Shown: piece by piece, positions 36,069-48,184 of the stretch | Layout of the letters: each line of letters begins with the position of its first letter | Position numbering within the stretch: position 1 is the stretch's first letter | Source: Macadamia tetraphylla | Lineage: Eukaryota; Streptophyta; Magnoliopsida; Proteales; Proteaceae | Assembly (NCBI GenBank): GCA_022985045.1 | Contig: CM040968.1 | Span: forward strand, 14,928,821 to 14,992,820 | Length of the DNA stretch: 64,000 nt | Direction of reading: 5' to 3' | Position numbers and translations under genes: made by a program | Notes under the pieces: model-generated | The model's input: the letters and a program-made list of their open reading frames with translations, nothing else | Told to the model about the DNA's origin: nothing | The model's database searches: none

Positions 36069-36968
36069 CTAGATAGAAGTCAAATCTAAAGAAATTATTA
36101 CTGGAAGAGTCTGGTTAGGCCCTAGGAAAGCATACTTCAAATTAGATGGCAACTCCTTAAGATCTAGCTTAGGGGGCTCAACTATAGAAGGTTTGGGAAT
36201 GGAATTGGAAAAGAGCCCTAAGGGCACCACAGGTGTGTGAAGACTCAAGACTTCAGAAAAGAAATTTTCACTATCACCATCCAACTCATCCATACACTCT
36301 TGGAATTCTGAATCAAAATAAATATCAAAGTTGATAATTAAATCATCAGAAAAATCCAAAAAACCCTCAAGCACATTGATCTCTTCTTCCATATGTGGTT
36401 GTTTGCCTATCCTAAATATGTTAAACTCAACAGTTTGGCTTCCAAATGATAACCTTAGGAAACCATTATGGCAATTGATTAATGCATTACTATTAGCCAG
36501 GAATGGCCTTCCTAGAATTATTGGGATTGTATCCTTGGTTGAGAAGGGCTTGGTATCTAACACAATGAAATCAACAGGGAAAATAAATTCTCCTACCTTA
36601 AGTAAGATATCCTCAACTATCCCTTTAGGAATCCTAACAGACCTATCTGTCAACTGACGAATAGTTCCAGTGGTTTTCAATTCTCCCAATCCTAGTTGTT
36701 TATACACATGATAAGGCAAAAGATTCACACTTGCGCCAAGGTCAAGTAAGGCATCTTCAATGTAGGTGTTGCCAGTGACACAAGCTATGGTAGGGCTCCC
36801 TAGATCGTTATACTTGGCTGCTATCGGCTGAGTAATTATGGAACTAATGTTACTTTCCAAGAACGCCTTGTTGGGTACACTCCTGACACGTTTATGAGTA
36901 TACAAATCTTTCAAGACCTTTGCATAGGTGGGGATCTGGGATATGGCATTCGAAAGAGGGATGTTCAC
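36069..36968 (-). pseudogene. Athila-like protease and linker, open frame of 299 codons
   Basis: The longest intact frame of the element. The N-terminal part, IPTYAKVLKDLYTHKR, is the conserved gag-protease junction of the family. Retropepsin follows: LLDLGASVNLLPYHVYKQLG with active-site triad DLG at about 36735-36743 (Leu in place of Ser/Thr, usual in this lineage), then IPIILGRPFLANSNALINC near residue 150-168. A linker to RT has LDLKELPSNLKYAFLG near the end. The frame stops at 36069 before RT begins, so the polyprotein is broken. Whether this frame has stayed open by chance or by youth cannot be told from one copy. Confidence 0.85.
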
Positions 36969-37597
36969 TTCTACCTTATTGAAGAGTTCTAGAATTTGTC
37001 CATGAAAGTAGTCTTCTTTTTGTTTACCAAGCGATTAGAAAAGGGGACAGAAAGAACAGAAGGACTGTTAGGGATTTGCCCTTTTTTAGAAGAATCATTT
37101 TCGTTTCCTCAACCAAATCGTCTTTAGTTGCTTTAGGTTCATCAGACAAACTTAGAATAGAAGGCACACTTGTGTCCTCAACAGAATAAGAGTTAACAAG
37201 AGTAATATATGGGGAAGATTTAATAATACTCTGTTAGTACTCTCGACCACTCCTAAGGGTATAAACAACATGACATTGGTTGGAGGGCCTTTGTTGGGCC
37301 TTACCTTGTACTACATTCAATAATGTATTAGGTGGTGCTTGTGAACTAACAGGCTGATGCCTAACGTTAGGCTTTGGTTAACTAGGCAATGTTCATTTCT
37401 CCCTCTCATGCAAAATCGAGACATTTTAATGGCTTATCATTAGGAGGGCCATATATTTTTTCCAAATCACATACTCTACTTGCCTCTCCAATGTTGGTAA
37501 ACCCAAGGGATTACCGATAAGATGATAGGAGAGAGGGCCTAGGGAAACTAGCCGGAGGTCCTACATTTGGCATAGGAAAAATATTTTGGGTAAAAGG
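36969..37597 (-). other. Gag-protease spacer of Athila-like element
   Basis: Low-complexity, stop-rich minus-strand sequence between the gag knuckle and the protease junction. I see no separate domain. The position matches the variable linker of related elements. Confidence 0.5.
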
Positions 37598-38535
37598 CTA
37601 TTGTGCAAAGGGAGGCCTTTGGGGTCCAGATTGACCTTGATTATGGAAATTGGAAGGCCCTACTTGATTGCCCTGGTTCCAGGAGAAATTGGAGTGATTT
37701 TTCCATCCTTGATTGTAAGTGTTACTATATGGATTATTCTGATATAGGGCATTAACACTGTCATTGGAAATGCCCCCAGAAGTGTTGGGGCATTCTTCTA
37801 TAAAATGTCCAGGAGACTGGTACCAACTACATATCTTAATCATATTGACTGATGATGGCTCTTTAGGAACAATAGCCTCAATCCTTTTGATTAGGCTATC
37901 CAAGTGGGCTTCCTTGGCTACTATTCCATCAACATAATATCCTTTCCCTCCTATGGTTCTTTCACTTTCTTAAGTTGATTCCCACTCACGGGTTTTGTCA
38001 GCTAAGTTAAGTAAGAATTCTCATGCCTTTCCTTCATCTGTAAAGGATGTGAATCCCCTAGGGCATATAGACTCTATCATTTGTTTATTTAGGTAATACC
38101 CTCATAAATTATTTGGCATAAATGTCATAAGTTTAGGCCATAGTGAGGGGATTCTTGGAGTAGATCCTTGAATCTCTCCATAAGTTTAGAAAAAGATTCA
38201 CTAGGCTTTTGCCTAAACTGAAGGATATCACTTCTAAGCTTATTGGTCTTGTGAGTTGGGAAAAACTTCTTGAGGAAGATAAATTTGAAGTGTCCCCATG
38301 TGGTTATGGAATTTGTGGGTAACCTATACAATCACTTCTTAGCTTAGTCTTTCAATGCAAAAGTGATGAACTTAAGCTTCACAGTATCATCGGAAAGCCG
38401 TTGGATCTTAATTAGAACACATACCTATTCAAATTCTGTTAGAAATAGGTATGCATTCTCAGAGGTCAGCCCATAGAAGTGGGGGCAACATAGTGATGTA
38501 CTGAGATTTAAGCTCAAAATTATTACCAGAAGAGG
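37598..38535 (-). pseudogene. Athila-like gag remnant
   Basis: Read on the minus strand: FELKSQYITMLPHFYGLTSE near 38510, the retrotrans_gag block TWGHFKFIFLKKFFPTHKTN near 38285, LRQKPSESF-like and ERFKDLLQESPHYGL near 38150. The knuckle CSWYQSPGHFIEEC lies near 37800, where the second cysteine is tyrosine. An Asn/Gln/Gly-rich tail runs to 37598. Stops break the frame at several points. The start of gag and the leader are missing: LTR sequence begins at 38533, directly against gag codons. Confidence 0.85.
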
Positions 38536-39701
38536 GAATGAGAGGGGGTTGAGAAGATTTATGAAGAAGCCTACCTGAACTTCAATACTTGAACTAAAAA
38601 CTTGATACATTTGAGATACTACCAGCCCTAAAAATCAAATCTAGAATAAACCAAATTTGAAATTTCTAGTCTTGAAGAAAACAAATTTGAACTTGAAAAG
38701 AGATGCACCACACTTGGTTCTGGTCACTTAGAACTAAGCCTAGAACTAGTAAATTAAAATTGTTACAACTTTAATTGCATAAATAATAAAAACTTGAATA
38801 GCATAAACAAAGACTTGCATTAAAAAAAAAATTACAAAAGTGCTTGTGTGAAAAAAACTAAGACAATGAACTAAAGCGAAAAAAAAAACACAACTAAAAA
38901 CCTAGAAGAATAGAGGAAGACAGGGACAATATTTCTAGATTGGTCAACCCTCTTATATAAGGAATGGGGAGGGAGTAGAGGAGGATGCCTAAGGGAGATC
39001 CTCTTGGACGATTTTGATGAGGTGGAGGGGGGAGAATGGAGAGAAAAGTAGAGAAAGTAGGAAAGAAGAGGTCTCCAACGATTGCTTTCCTTTTTTCCTA
39101 TTTTTTCCTTTTTTCTCTCTCTTTTTCAAACTTGCGCATAACATTGGACGATTTTCTATTCTTTTCTTGAAATATTTGGACAATATTCTAATTTATGAGA
39201 AAATTTCGTCCATGTCCTTTGTCTTTAAGTAAGTGGAAAATAGGAGATCTTCAATCAAATCTCCAAAAAGTAGGAAATATAGTGTTCCACGCACAAGGGA
39301 AGATGAAGTGGCACCCAGTGTGGGTCTCTCCTACTTTGTTGGCATCTGGAATATTCTCTTATACCCCTAGAAAAACTGCATACAGGTTGGTTCTGCATCT
39401 CAGTTCAGTTCTGGTCCATTATTCTTTTTTTGGCCCAAAAAGAATAATCGAGTGTACGGGAGTCAAACGATTGTGTACTTTTAATGCAACACATCCATCT
39501 TGCTCATAATTTCATCATCTTCTCAGCCATGAAAAGAAACAGGACATCTTTACATATAAAATTGGAGATACGGCACCCGATAGTCCTTACGGCCTTGAAA
39601 ATATAAAACCTGCAAAAAGAGAGTAAAACCAAGGTAGCTCCATTCTAAATATGTAAATATACGTGCTTTTATACCCTAGATTTCACACATAAATGCGCTC
39701 A
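38533..39701 (-). repeat. Athila-like element 5' LTR, 3'-truncated
   Basis: Matches 30705-31889. It starts on the minus strand at about 39701 with TGAGCGCATTTATGTGTGAA. A TATA-like TTATATAAG lies at 38951-38959. It lacks the last roughly 670 bp present in the left copy, and no primer-binding site follows it. Confidence 0.8.
38951..38960 (-). promoter_or_regulatory. TATA box of Athila-like 5' LTR
   Basis: TTATATAAG on the minus strand, repeated at the same place in the left LTR (about 31138-31147). Likely LTR promoter. Confidence 0.5.
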
Positions 39702-39933
39702 TTAGTAAGCAAGATCTAAGGTAAGAAGGTAAGTTTCTATAATTTAATGCAAAGGGGGTGAGAGATTCCTCACCTTCGTCAGCACCATCAATAGTAGAAC
39801 AACTTTGCCCAATATCCACTTTTGCTTTCGATGTTGTTGGCGGCATATTGAGTTGTGAACTTCAGCGTGAAATTCAGGTAAGATGTGCATTTATCTTCTC
39901 TAATTCATTGCAAAACTGCACAATCAAAAGTGC

Positions 39934-40209
39934 CTAGTCAGGCCCATCTTGACTTGCAGTCTTAGCGATATACTGATCGATACAATTGTCCCCATCATGT
40001 ACTGTTTCAATCGGATCGCTCTCCCAATTACAAACCAATCCATCCTCTTGTTTGCTAGTACTACCTACTTCTCCAGGTAAGCTTACAATCTCCTCAGGTG
40101 TGTTTTTGAGCTTTTGGATTTGATCTTGTAGAGCTGGAGAAGTTTCATTCTCTTGCAATATTAAAGATCTGAGCCTTTGCAGAAAGGATTTCACTATGGC
40201 TTCTGCCAT
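39934..40209 (-). pseudogene. CC-NBS-LRR N-terminal (Rx_N domain) relic
   Basis: A minus-strand 91-codon frame starts MAEAIVKSFLQRLRSLILQE, the classical N-terminus of plant coiled-coil NBS-LRR resistance proteins. It continues with QDQIQKLKNTPEEI, then EDGLVCNWESDPIETVHDGD-like sequence ending NCIDQYI, which corresponds to the RxW..EIRE.AYDAED.ID part of the Rx_N domain (RPP8/RPP13-like). The conserved tryptophan is kept; several helix residues are altered. No NB-ARC (P-loop, kinase-2, GLPL) or LRR sequence follows. On the minus strand, element D sits just upstream of this ATG, about 90 bp away, in what would be the 5' region. Confident as homology; not a working gene. Confidence 0.75.
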
Positions 40210-40640
40210 CTACTATCTATGTTAGTTAGGATAACAATGGAGAAGCTTTCTTTGGTATATGCGAACATTGGGAAATTGGTTTTCAAGTGGTTTACTGATT
40301 TAAGTGCAGACACCAAATTTTATCCCCCCCGGCAATGATGAATTATGACTAATGAGGAGACATATATTCTCTCTTTCGGAAAGAGGTCAAATTTTTGGCA
40401 CAAGTCTAGATTATCCTAGAACTTGTGATTGGTCAAATCCAATATTGTTTAATCATGTGGGGAAAGTGATCGGAAGTGGCTGATGCCATTTATCAGAATA
40501 TAACAATCGAGCCTAGCATGTGCTCGACTCCCGTATCATTAAAACGTACTCGGGAATACGGTCCTATTGGTATCTTGCACGAAAAAAATGGATACCTAGG
40601 TGTGCCGTATTATTTACTTAAACTTTGAACTGGTTAAACC

Positions 40641-41015
40641 GAAATCAAACCAAACCAAACCCTAACCCAAGCCAAACCCTAAACCAACCCAAACCCTAAA
40701 CCAACCCAAACAAAACCCTAACCCAAACCAAACCAAACCCTAACCCAAACCAAACCATACCCTAACCCAAAATAAACCCTAAACCAAACCAAACCCTAAC
40801 CCTATCAAAACCCTAAACCAAACCAAACCCTAAACCCTAGCCAAACCCAAACCTAAACCAAACCTTAAACAAAACCAAACTCTAACCCAAACCAAACCCT
40901 AACCCAAACCAAAACCTAAATCGAGCCAAACCCTAAACCAAACCAAACTCAAACCCAAACCCAAACCAAACCAATCCCTAAATCGAGCCAAACCCTAAAC
41001 CAAACCCCAACCAAA
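40641..41015. repeat. Telomere-like array in element D 5' LTR
   Basis: Degenerate array of CCCTAAA and CCCTAAC heptamers mixed with CCAAA units (for example AAACCCTAAACCAACCC). A corresponding, longer array lies at the same place in the 3' LTR. Confidence 0.9.
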
Positions 41016-41382
41016 ACTTGCCACCTTTCCTTATGTGATAAAATTTCCACCACAACTACATAGGGTTTCTGCCGCCCAGCCCACGGCTACTGCTTTAGAT
41101 GATAAAATTTCGATTGCAACCACGTAGAGCTACTATTGCCCAGTCTATGGGGAAGCCATATAGTTTATGGGCATGCTTGGAAGCATAACGGGGTGCCACG
41201 GCATCTTTTGGAAGCATATCAGAGTGCCACGGGAGGGAAGGACCTTACACCGATGAGTGTAAGCCCTTACACATCTGTGTAAGGCCTACATGGATGTGTA
41301 AGGGCCTTAATGCCCTTGAACCTCATTTACACGCTCCTAAACCCCTTAAAAGGAATTTTTACACGGATTCCCTCATTCCTTC

Positions 41383-41390
41383 TATAAATA
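41383..41390 (+). promoter_or_regulatory. TATA box of element D 5' LTR
   Basis: TATAAATA followed by GTGACCTCGGGTCACC. The same box is at 51358-51365 in the 3' LTR. The short palindrome just downstream could fold in the transcript. Confidence 0.65.
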
Positions 41391-43035
41391 GTGACCTCGG
41401 GTCACCGAGAAAAGCCCAAAAAAAAAAAAAAAAGGAACCCCTGAAGAAAAAACCCTGTTCCAGAGACCTTACAAAATAAAATGAAAGAAAAGAAAAGAAA
41501 GAAAGAAAGAAAGGAAGAGAGAGAGGAAACAAAAATAAAAGACGAGAGTCTATTGAAATTCCAAGTCGAGCTTATTGAAGTTGAAGTTGACGGAGTCCTG
41601 CCCTATTTTCAGAAGTCCACGTTGTCCATATCAGATTATTACGGAACTTCTGTTTAAGTTATTTTGTATTTGATTTCAATATTTTTTATGGCACGGAAGC
41701 CCAGCCCAAATTTCCAAGGCTGATTGCAACCCTAGGATTACGGTGCAGAAGCACTACCCGAATTTCCATAGCTAATTCCAACCCTAGGAATGTGGTGCAG
41801 AGCCCTACCCAAATTTTCACCGCTGATTGCAACCCTAAGAATACGGCATGAAAGCCCTGCCTGAACTGCCACAGCTAATTCCAATTCTAGGAATACAGTG
41901 CGGAAGCCCTGCCCAAATTTTCACAGTCAATTCCTACCTCAAGAATATAGTGTGGAAGCCCGGCTCAAATTCCCAGAAACTAGAACCCATGTTCATACCC
42001 TCGCATAGAAACCCTATCAACTTTCATACCCAAGTGCCGAAAGTTTTTAATTTCTCTAAGAAAGAGAGAAGAAAATTAAATCGTTGCCCCTAAGTCGAAG
42101 AAAATTATCAAAAATTTCACCGTTTTCATCGGTCGTTATCATGTAAATATTATATCGTAATTTCATTTGCATGTATAATACATACCTCATCTCGGCGTGT
42201 ATTACTTTATATGTCTACTGCATAAAATAATGATTTACTGTTATCATTTCATCTATTAATTTTAGCATTTGTACATTAAATGTAATTTGTTTTATCATTT
42301 TATGCATTATCATGTGTTTCTCATAAAATAACGATCATAATTATCATGTCATGGAGCATCGTACACATCTATAGATAAGTTGCTTTCTATTTTATCATTT
42401 TATGCAAATTTTATTTGTTCCTCACATGAAATAACGATCATAATTATAATGTCATGGGGCATTGTACAAGTATGTAGATAAGATAATTGTATTTTCTATT
42501 ATTTTATGTAGATTTTATTATTTCATGTGGTTTCAATATAGATCTATATTTTATGTGATATTTCAATAATTTCCTACAATTCTTTCATGCACGTTTATGT
42601 ATATGTGATTGCGTTATTTCATGTAATAAGACTTCCATGCTAGCTTAGGTTGTTAAAATTCTTGGGGGAGAATATTCGAAATCCAAGCCTCTGGTAGAAA
42701 GACCGAAAATTCCAGGTGAGGTGGGTGCCTAACACCTTCCCACACTCGTAACCTGACACGGACCCTATCTCTAGAACAGACCAAAATATAAAGTCAAATT
42801 CGAGGGTTCCTTCCTTTCACAGGAATCTAACCCCCTATTCGAGCTCGATCCCAAGATCGAAATTGGGCTCCACCATAAGGTTCTAGGCCTTGAATCCTAG
42901 ATGGTGGCTCTAAAAATCATGCTTTCCCCATCCCCCATAGTCGCCAGACATGTTTGGAGACAATTCACCACCCCTGCAAGGCAGACCAGTTGAGAGGAGA
43001 TAAGAAAAAAGAAAAAAAGGTATTTTCACTTATAG

Positions 43036-43054
43036 TGGTGACTTCGCTGGGGAC
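43036..43054 (+). other. Element D primer-binding site
   Basis: TGGTGACTTCGCTGGGGAC starts 1-2 nt after the LTR end. It resembles the TGGCGACTCCGCTGGGGA sites of plant Tat-type elements, with two changes that fit C-to-T decay. The exact tRNA should be checked. Confidence 0.7.
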
Positions 43055-44200
43055 TGTCAAACTTTCTATACCAGAGGCTTACAATGAACGTTAGAATTTT
43101 CTCCCCCTTATCATTATTGTGTGCAAATATGTTTGTATATTGCTTTCTAACTGCATCATCCACCAAGTTCGAAGTGAAATCACTTGACGAGGGTGCTCCC
43201 TGTTGTGCCCGCACCCTCGGGGAGGTCAATGCATGATATACTAAGTACTCTGAGATAAAATGATGTCCACTTCCTATATAAGAGCGCTCGAAGTGAAATT
43301 CGTTGAGGAGGATGGCCGTCGATAGTTTAAAACCATCAAGGGTAGTAGAATGTATCTTGCCATTCTGAGATCGATTAATGGCCACTTTCTGCGCTACACT
43401 TGTGCACACACTCACTCACGGACAATAACCTGCGAAGCCACACACCTTTATATAGTACCATCTAGTATATCAAAGGAACCACGTACCCATAATTCACTTT
43501 CAACGATAGGTATATTCGTTCTGTCAAGGGTGGCCTCACCCATTGCATTTCATCATGTAGGAACTAGACCATTGAACAACTAAGATATGCCACAAACTGA
43601 CTCAGTAATTGTATCCAGGTCAAGTTTGAATTCCTCTAGCCTGTTTCATCTGGGATGAGAATTTCCCTATATATGTTTAAAACTGATATGTTCTTTGACA
43701 ATTGGGAATTGGGAAATACAACTATATCAGTTTTGTTTCACGCAACAGTTCCTGCGAGGTGATTCCCGCTTCATCACATTATATTAGCATGTGTTCCAAA
43801 CTGATAATGTTCCACATAACCAATCCAAGAGTCAAGAATGGTTAGGTATTTTCATGTTATGGGGAGAAACAAAATACCCATATGAAATCAGCTACGACGC
43901 TATTCTTACATGAACCAACTTGTTTGTTTTCTCACACCATAATCTGTGTCTAACTTGGGCCCTCCCAAAAAAAAAAAAAAAGGGTGTGTGAATATTGACT
44001 GAAAGTTGGGCCAAAATTAGACACTTATTATGGCGGAGAGTAATTCTATTTATGCATCATTCAAAACAAAACAAAAAAAAAACAAAAAAAAAATCTAAAA
44101 AACTTAAATTCCTTTGTTTGGTCAGGCATAATTCCACATCAAAAAAATTCTCCGCAAGTTGTGTGGACCCATCAAAATAACTATTTGGTCTGAGTTAGTC
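43055..44200. other. Element D leader region, no recognised gene
   Basis: No domain is recognised. A 129-codon open frame on the minus strand (43026-43415) overlaps the LTR end and primer-binding site and has no recognisable homology. Tat-like elements can carry an extra ORF before gag, but that would be on the plus strand, and I see none. A-runs occur at 43966-43982 and 44066-44092. Confidence 0.5.
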
Positions 44201-45640
44201 TTGAGAGATCCTTACCAACTGTGGAACTTATTGTTCAACTCACTCCACCAAGTTCACCTAGTTCAGTATCGTCTGAACAGTCGGTGAGTATGGATCTAGC
44301 TTGTGGAAGTCAACTAGATGCCCAAGAGAAACGAAGAGTGGATATGTTGCAATTAGAGTTGGAAGAATTACATCATTTATTCAACTAGTTTACTAGTGCA
44401 AAGCAGCCTCAGCAACTGGCTGAACCTATTTCAACTCCAGGAGAGTAGGAATGGACCAAGATGGGGTCCAATGCGCCTCGCACCATACCGAGGCTCATAG
44501 TCGATGATGATGAAGAAGAAATCCGACCAGATCTTCCAACTGAACCCCCTGAAACTGAAATGGAAAGAAAGATGAGGGAGAAATTAGAAAGACTTGAAAA
44601 ACTGCTGTAGAAGGGGAAAGCCGTAGACACTCAGGCCACAGAAATTGATGAGAAGGTCTTTTTTCTCGGAGCTCGAATTTCAGAGATATTTAAATGGAAC
44701 ACTAATAAGTTTGACAGCAAAGGTGACTCAAGGGCGCACTTGAAGGTCTTCATTAATATTTTCAGATCATGGGGATTGACTAAAGAACAAACGGGGCAAG
44801 CATTTTTTCTTACAATTTTAGGCCTAAGTCTTCATTGGTTAACTCAGTTAGACGCTTCCCAGACTCATAATTGGTCAACAATCATGAAAGCATTCACTAA
44901 ATAGTACTCTTACAACACTGAATTTGATATAACTTGATGAGAGTTAGAAACTATTCGACAAGCTCCAGGTGAGGGTTTCGCTGAGTTTCTTCTAAGGTTT
45001 TGAGATAAGGTAGGCATGATGACATCTCGACCTACTGAAAAAGAACAAGTTGAAATGATCCTAGATAACTTGGCGAATCCCTACTATGATGTGTTATACA
45101 ATCAACACATTGAGACATTCTTAGCGTTGCTAGCAACTAGAAAGAGGGTTGAAAACTGTATATTTAGAGAATCACAACATTGTGGAACTTCTCAAAGTCA
45201 TCATGAACAAGGAAAAATCCCAAGGCCAGACTAGTACCAAGGTTAAGGGTTAAATTTGGTGGGCCAGAATTAGCAACCTAGCATAGCTCAAGTCACAACA
45301 TCTCCTCCAACTATGATACAACCCGACTCGTCATCAAGACAGGCTTCGAAGCTTCAATGGAAATCACTGATTTGGGCATAACTAGATCTCTAGTATATGC
45401 TAAATTGAAGAAGGAAGGAATTTTGGGAACAGTTTGTCCCTGGGCAGTCAAAAATCCCTTGCTAGAGTAGTATGATCAACATCAATTCTGTGACTATCAC
45501 ACCCTAAGAAGGGCACCCTACTGATGAGTGCATCACACTTGGACATGCTATACCGGATCTTCTGGAAGATGGAAGGCTTGAACTAGATAGTTAAGCAGTA
45601 ACTAGACGCGATAATGATGTTTGAACAACTGAAAAAAGAA
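44200..45640 (+). pseudogene. Element D gag relic (retrotrans_gag)
   Basis: Plus-strand codons include TPPSSPSSVSSEQSVS near 44250, MERKMREKLERLEKLL near 44560, and the gag core: WNTNKFDSKGDSRAHLKVFI near 44700, LGLSLHWLTQLDASQTHNWS near 44825, YSYNTEFDIT near 44910, and MTSRPTEKEQVEMILDNLAN near 45020. A degenerate knuckle follows with CDYHT and DECITLGHAIPDLLEDGRL (about 45495-45575). These are hallmarks of Tat-lineage gag. At least ten stops and some frame changes are present. Nothing homologous to protease or RT follows. Confidence 0.85.
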
Positions 45641-46260
45641 GCAGAACATAAGAAGCACATCAGGAGCATGAATAAAAGAATATTACGTTTAGAGTGAGAC
45701 TGTCGTTGAGAGAGATTTTTCTTTCCTTCTTTCTTTCTAATTCAAGATGTAGGAGTCTTGTTTCGTATAAATAAAGTTCTACTTTCATTTCAACTTCATT
45801 TCTATCTTCTTTTACTCTTTCATCATGATCAAGAGTGTGAAAGTCTTCATAATAAAATTCTTGAGCTTTCCATATATCTGATCCCTTTCCAACAACCAAC
45901 GAGCATGGAGCCTAGAGGGAATCTTTATCTTGGTGAGTCTACCAATGGGAGGCCACCTTTTGAAGCCAGTTATCCAAAAAAAAAAAAAAAAACGAGGACA
46001 ACATACTTCGCTAGTCTCCTTGTTGAGCCTTACCCTTTTCTTTGCAAAGCCTATCTCAGCCCACCTATAACTCATCATCCTGAAACTCTTCTGTTTTGTA
46101 CATGTCCCTTATCTTCTAGGGCCTGATCTTCAAATATCATATCATTAGGGCACCACGGAACAATTCCCCCCCGCCCCCAAAAAAAAGAAAAGGAAATCTA
46201 GAATTCCAAGTTGGAATAATGCCCAAATTTGAGCCATCTCCAAAGTAAGAGTTAAAAAAA

Positions 46261-46303
<43 letters not shown>

Positions 46304-47689
46304 GGAGAATGTATGATAGCCCAAAGTTGGGGTCATTCCAAATTGAGAAAAAAAAAATTGATTTCAGGAATCAAAATCCAATGGTCTAAGAAAAATTAGA
46401 AGTTGTGGGTAAAATTGTCATTTACCTACTTTGATATATGAAAGAAGTCATAAAAGACCAGGTTAGGCCCTGGAAGCATTTTGAGATTTTTCCATCCTTT
46501 AGAACCTGGTCCTAAACTCCATTACAACGTACTAAAGTCCTCTTAGACTGATTGATGATAAAGATTCTTATTGACATCTCCGAGCTCATCCAGCTATGAT
46601 GGAACTTAATTAGGTCTGATATCCTCATTTGAGGTATGCAGGGAACTTAGCCATAAAAATTGTAAAGTGCAACTATCCATTACTCAACATTCAATATTCA
46701 TATTTTTGTATCCATCCTAAACTATGTTTCACCTGATCCCTACTCTAGGGTACATAGGAATCGATGAAATAATAATCAAGTTTGGTCCTCTCACTCTCAA
46801 AGTTTTTCAAACTATATCCATCATATGTTTCTTCACGTCAATATCTCTCTCTACATTGGTCTCTCAGAAGAGCCGATGATGCAAGAAAGAATGGAAAGAA
46901 GTTCGTGATCAAATTACTGCTCACGACAATATAATCTTGATAACTGCTCACTCTTGTGGATATCAAAAAAAAAAAAAAAAAATTCTGCTACCAGGGGCAT
47001 TTCTATTCTAAAAAATGAGGGAGGAAGATTTGTTGTCAGTGGGGCAATTTCCTGATTCAGGGGCACACGATTCATGAGGATCGGTTTTTGAACACTAGAA
47101 GGTCCTACTAGCCTGAGAAGTAGAGCAATTATTGTAAAAGTGAAAAGGCCAATATAGTTGGGGGCAAATGCCATGGCTATTGCCTTACAAGTGTATCCTT
47201 GTGAAGAATAACCCGGTCATCCCTTTTGTTCAAATCCAGGCTTAATTAGTAGCCCATATTATTCAGTACCACTTATACCCGTTCAGTTTCAGTTCACCCA
47301 AAATACTTGTCAACCCCACACAGATGAGGGAGATAGGGATAATGCAGAATTGTTCCTTGTCAGGTTAAAATGTGAATAATCACAAATTTTTAAATTCACA
47401 AATAAAAATTTCAGAAATTGCATAAGCATTTCATTTCCTGACCTTGAAGGGACAATTGATCATAAAGTTATAATCAACATTTCTTCACCAAAGGTTGATG
47501 GCAACAACAACACACTTGATGTTATCATGCATAGATATTCAATTGTGTGCTAACCATTTTATAAGATTATGTGTTGTACAAGTGCAGAAGCAGGAAAATG
47601 GAGAATCTTTGGAGAACATTTTAAATTTTATATAAGATTCCATTCAACCCTCTCATGTGCATAGGATTATGTTTCCTGAAGCATTTGAT
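45641..47689. other. Element D internal non-coding region
   Basis: About 2 kb without recognised domains where pol would be in an autonomous relative. It includes poly-A runs (45978-45992, 46966-46981), a poly-C/A stretch near 46167 and an AAT microsatellite at 46258-46302. Confidence 0.5.
46258..46302. repeat. AAT microsatellite
   Basis: About 14 AAT units with one imperfection. Confidence 0.95.
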
Positions 47690-48060
47690 TTCATCCTGAT
47701 CTCATGATCACTATAGTAACCTTGTACTTTCAATAATTCTAATCTCGTGATCACCATCGTTTCCATGTACTTTTAATTATCCCAATCTCATGATCACCAT
47801 TGTACCCATGTACTTTCAATCATACCGATCTCATGATTACCATCATATCCGTATACTTTCAATAATTCTGATCTCGTGATCATCATCGTACCCGTGTACT
47901 TTCAATCATTATGATCTCGTGATCACCATCATACCATGTACTTTCAATTATCCCGATCTCGTGATCACCGTTGTATTCATGTACTCTTAATCATCTCATT
48001 ATCTTGATCACCATTGTACTCTTGTACTCCTGATCACTCCAAACTCTTAATTTCTTATAT
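47690..48060. repeat. 43-bp tandem array in element D
   Basis: About eight units of roughly 43 bp built on CTCATGATCACCATCGTACC and CATGTACTTTCAAT. Point changes fall mostly at CpG/TpG positions. Direct head-to-tail, no spacers. Confidence 0.88.
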
Positions 48061-48184
48061 GCCTATGCAATCATCAATCTCACGATCATATAAACTTCGG
48101 AATGCATGTGCCTCAGCTTCAATTCCGCAACAAATTGCAATGTATTATGGAGAAACTGTTTTCCTATAAATTCTTAGTGAAGGT

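Larger units (their letters stand above)
30036..39701 (-). mobile_element. Decayed Athila/Tat-type Ty3-gypsy element
   Basis: Minus-strand LTR retrotransposon with LTR copies at both ends (left, 3': about 30036-31889; right, 5': 38533-39701). The order on the minus strand is gag, protease, RT, RNase H, integrase, which is the Ty3/gypsy order. The protease signature LLDLGASVNLLPY and the integrase tail KEKTKAFHDKHI are characteristic of the plant Athila/Tat lineage. All reading frames carry multiple stops. The right LTR is shorter than the left and joins gag without a visible primer-binding site, suggesting a deletion. The low-coordinate boundary is estimated; I found no clear target duplication. 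Confidence 0.88.
40305..43034 (+). repeat. Element D 5' LTR
   Basis: 2730 bp. In order: AATTATGACTAATGAGG segment, telomere-like array (40641-41015), TATA box (41383-41390), leader with a GA-rich tract, an array of roughly 50-60-bp units (CGGAAGCCCTGCCCAAATTT, about 41690-41970), AT-rich section with TGTTCCTCACATGAAATAACG repeats, and a conserved 3' part with TGGGTGCCTAACACCTTCCC. Collinear with the 3' LTR apart from indels. No gene seen. Confidence 0.92.

Noticed and set aside
36331..36657. Plus-strand 108-codon open frame
   Set aside because: Antisense shadow of the intact protease frame of the Athila-like element.
40641..41015. Telomeric repeats considered as a chromosome end
   Set aside because: The array is degenerate, internal, and present at the same position in both LTRs of an element with target duplication.
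43026..43415. 129-codon minus-strand open frame after the element D 5' LTR
   Set aside because: It overlaps the LTR end and the primer-binding site on the antisense strand, shows no recognised domain, and related elements code on the plus strand. Chance is more likely.
47690..48060. Regularly spaced repeats considered as a CRISPR array
   Set aside because: Units are directly adjacent with no unique spacers, and the context is a plant retrotransposon.
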